Source: Acidobacteriaceae bacterium (GTDB taxonomy: Bacteria > Acidobacteriota > Terriglobia > Terriglobales > Acidobacteriaceae). From it: a stretch of DNA of 5,787 nucleotides. The translations under genes and the position numbers were made by a program. The notes beneath the pieces were generated by a model, which did not search any database, had not been told where the DNA came from, and saw nothing but the letters and a program-made list of their open reading frames with translations. Positions 5,732 through 5,787 of the stretch are shown piece after piece (within the stretch, counting starts at the first letter, position 1; every line of letters starts with the position of its first letter). The stretch is taken from contig PMGP01000207.1 of assembly GCA_003156235.1 (NCBI GenBank), positions 5,195-10,981 of the forward strand. The letters are read 5' to 3'.

Positions 5732-5737
5732 ATTGTA
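5732..5737 (-). promoter_or_regulatory. Possible -10 element upstream of hisD
   Basis: TACAAT on the minus strand, in an A+T-rich stretch unlike the rest of the window, 30 nt before the hisD ATG. No good -35 hexamer sits 16-18 nt further upstream, so this is weak. No run of His codons typical of a his attenuator leader peptide is visible in the 86 nt between hisD and the window edge, and no T-box-like sequence is evident. Confidence 0.22.
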
Positions 5738-5787
5738 AAATTCAAAATCAATGAAGCATCTTGTCTCCCACACTAGCCGCAAAAACA

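Noticed and set aside
5702..5787. His attenuator leader peptide or T-box upstream of hisD
   Set aside because: There is no run of His codons and no recognisable T-box or antiterminator pairing in the 86 nt available; anything further upstream lies outside the window.

Overview
This window is almost entirely one histidine biosynthesis operon read on the minus strand, right to left: hisD, hisC, hisB, hisH, hisF, hisA. All six genes look intact and keep the catalytic residues known for their families. Together they cover the pathway from ProFAR isomerisation (HisA) through the IGP synthase heterodimer (HisH and HisF), IGP dehydration (HisB) and transamination (HisC) to the last oxidation to histidine (HisD). 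HisB is the monofunctional dehydratase, so histidinol-phosphate phosphatase must be encoded elsewhere. hisG and hisI/hisE are not in the window.

The operon has two parts. The 3' half (hisH-hisF-hisA, 163-2222) is compact: 3 nt separate hisH and hisF, and hisF overlaps hisA by 7 nt. The 5' half has gaps of 120 nt (hisD-hisC), 217 nt (hisC-hisB) and 76 nt (hisB-hisH), and every gap is filled with small repeats. These are an 8-bp tandem unit based on GTTAGC in two gaps, a long hairpin with a CCTTCGACTACGCTCAG core in the hisD-hisC gap, and three G+C-rich hairpins plus a roughly 30-bp repeat family in the hisC-hisB gap. Two of the repeats run into genes and supply the stop codons of hisD and hisC. 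The outer 86 nt on the right hold a plausible hisD ribosome binding site and a weak -10 candidate. The outer 162 nt on the left hold no gene I can support.

The organism is probably a member of the Acidobacteriota or a similar moderately GC-rich soil bacterium. This is inferred from the character of the HisA and HisD proteins and from the intergenic repeats, which resemble ones I recall from acidobacterial genomes; it has not been tested by any search. I see no defence system, mobile-element gene, CRISPR array or RNA gene. The main points of interest are the repeat modules, the hisH-hisF-hisA gene order and the divergent HisA active-site loops.
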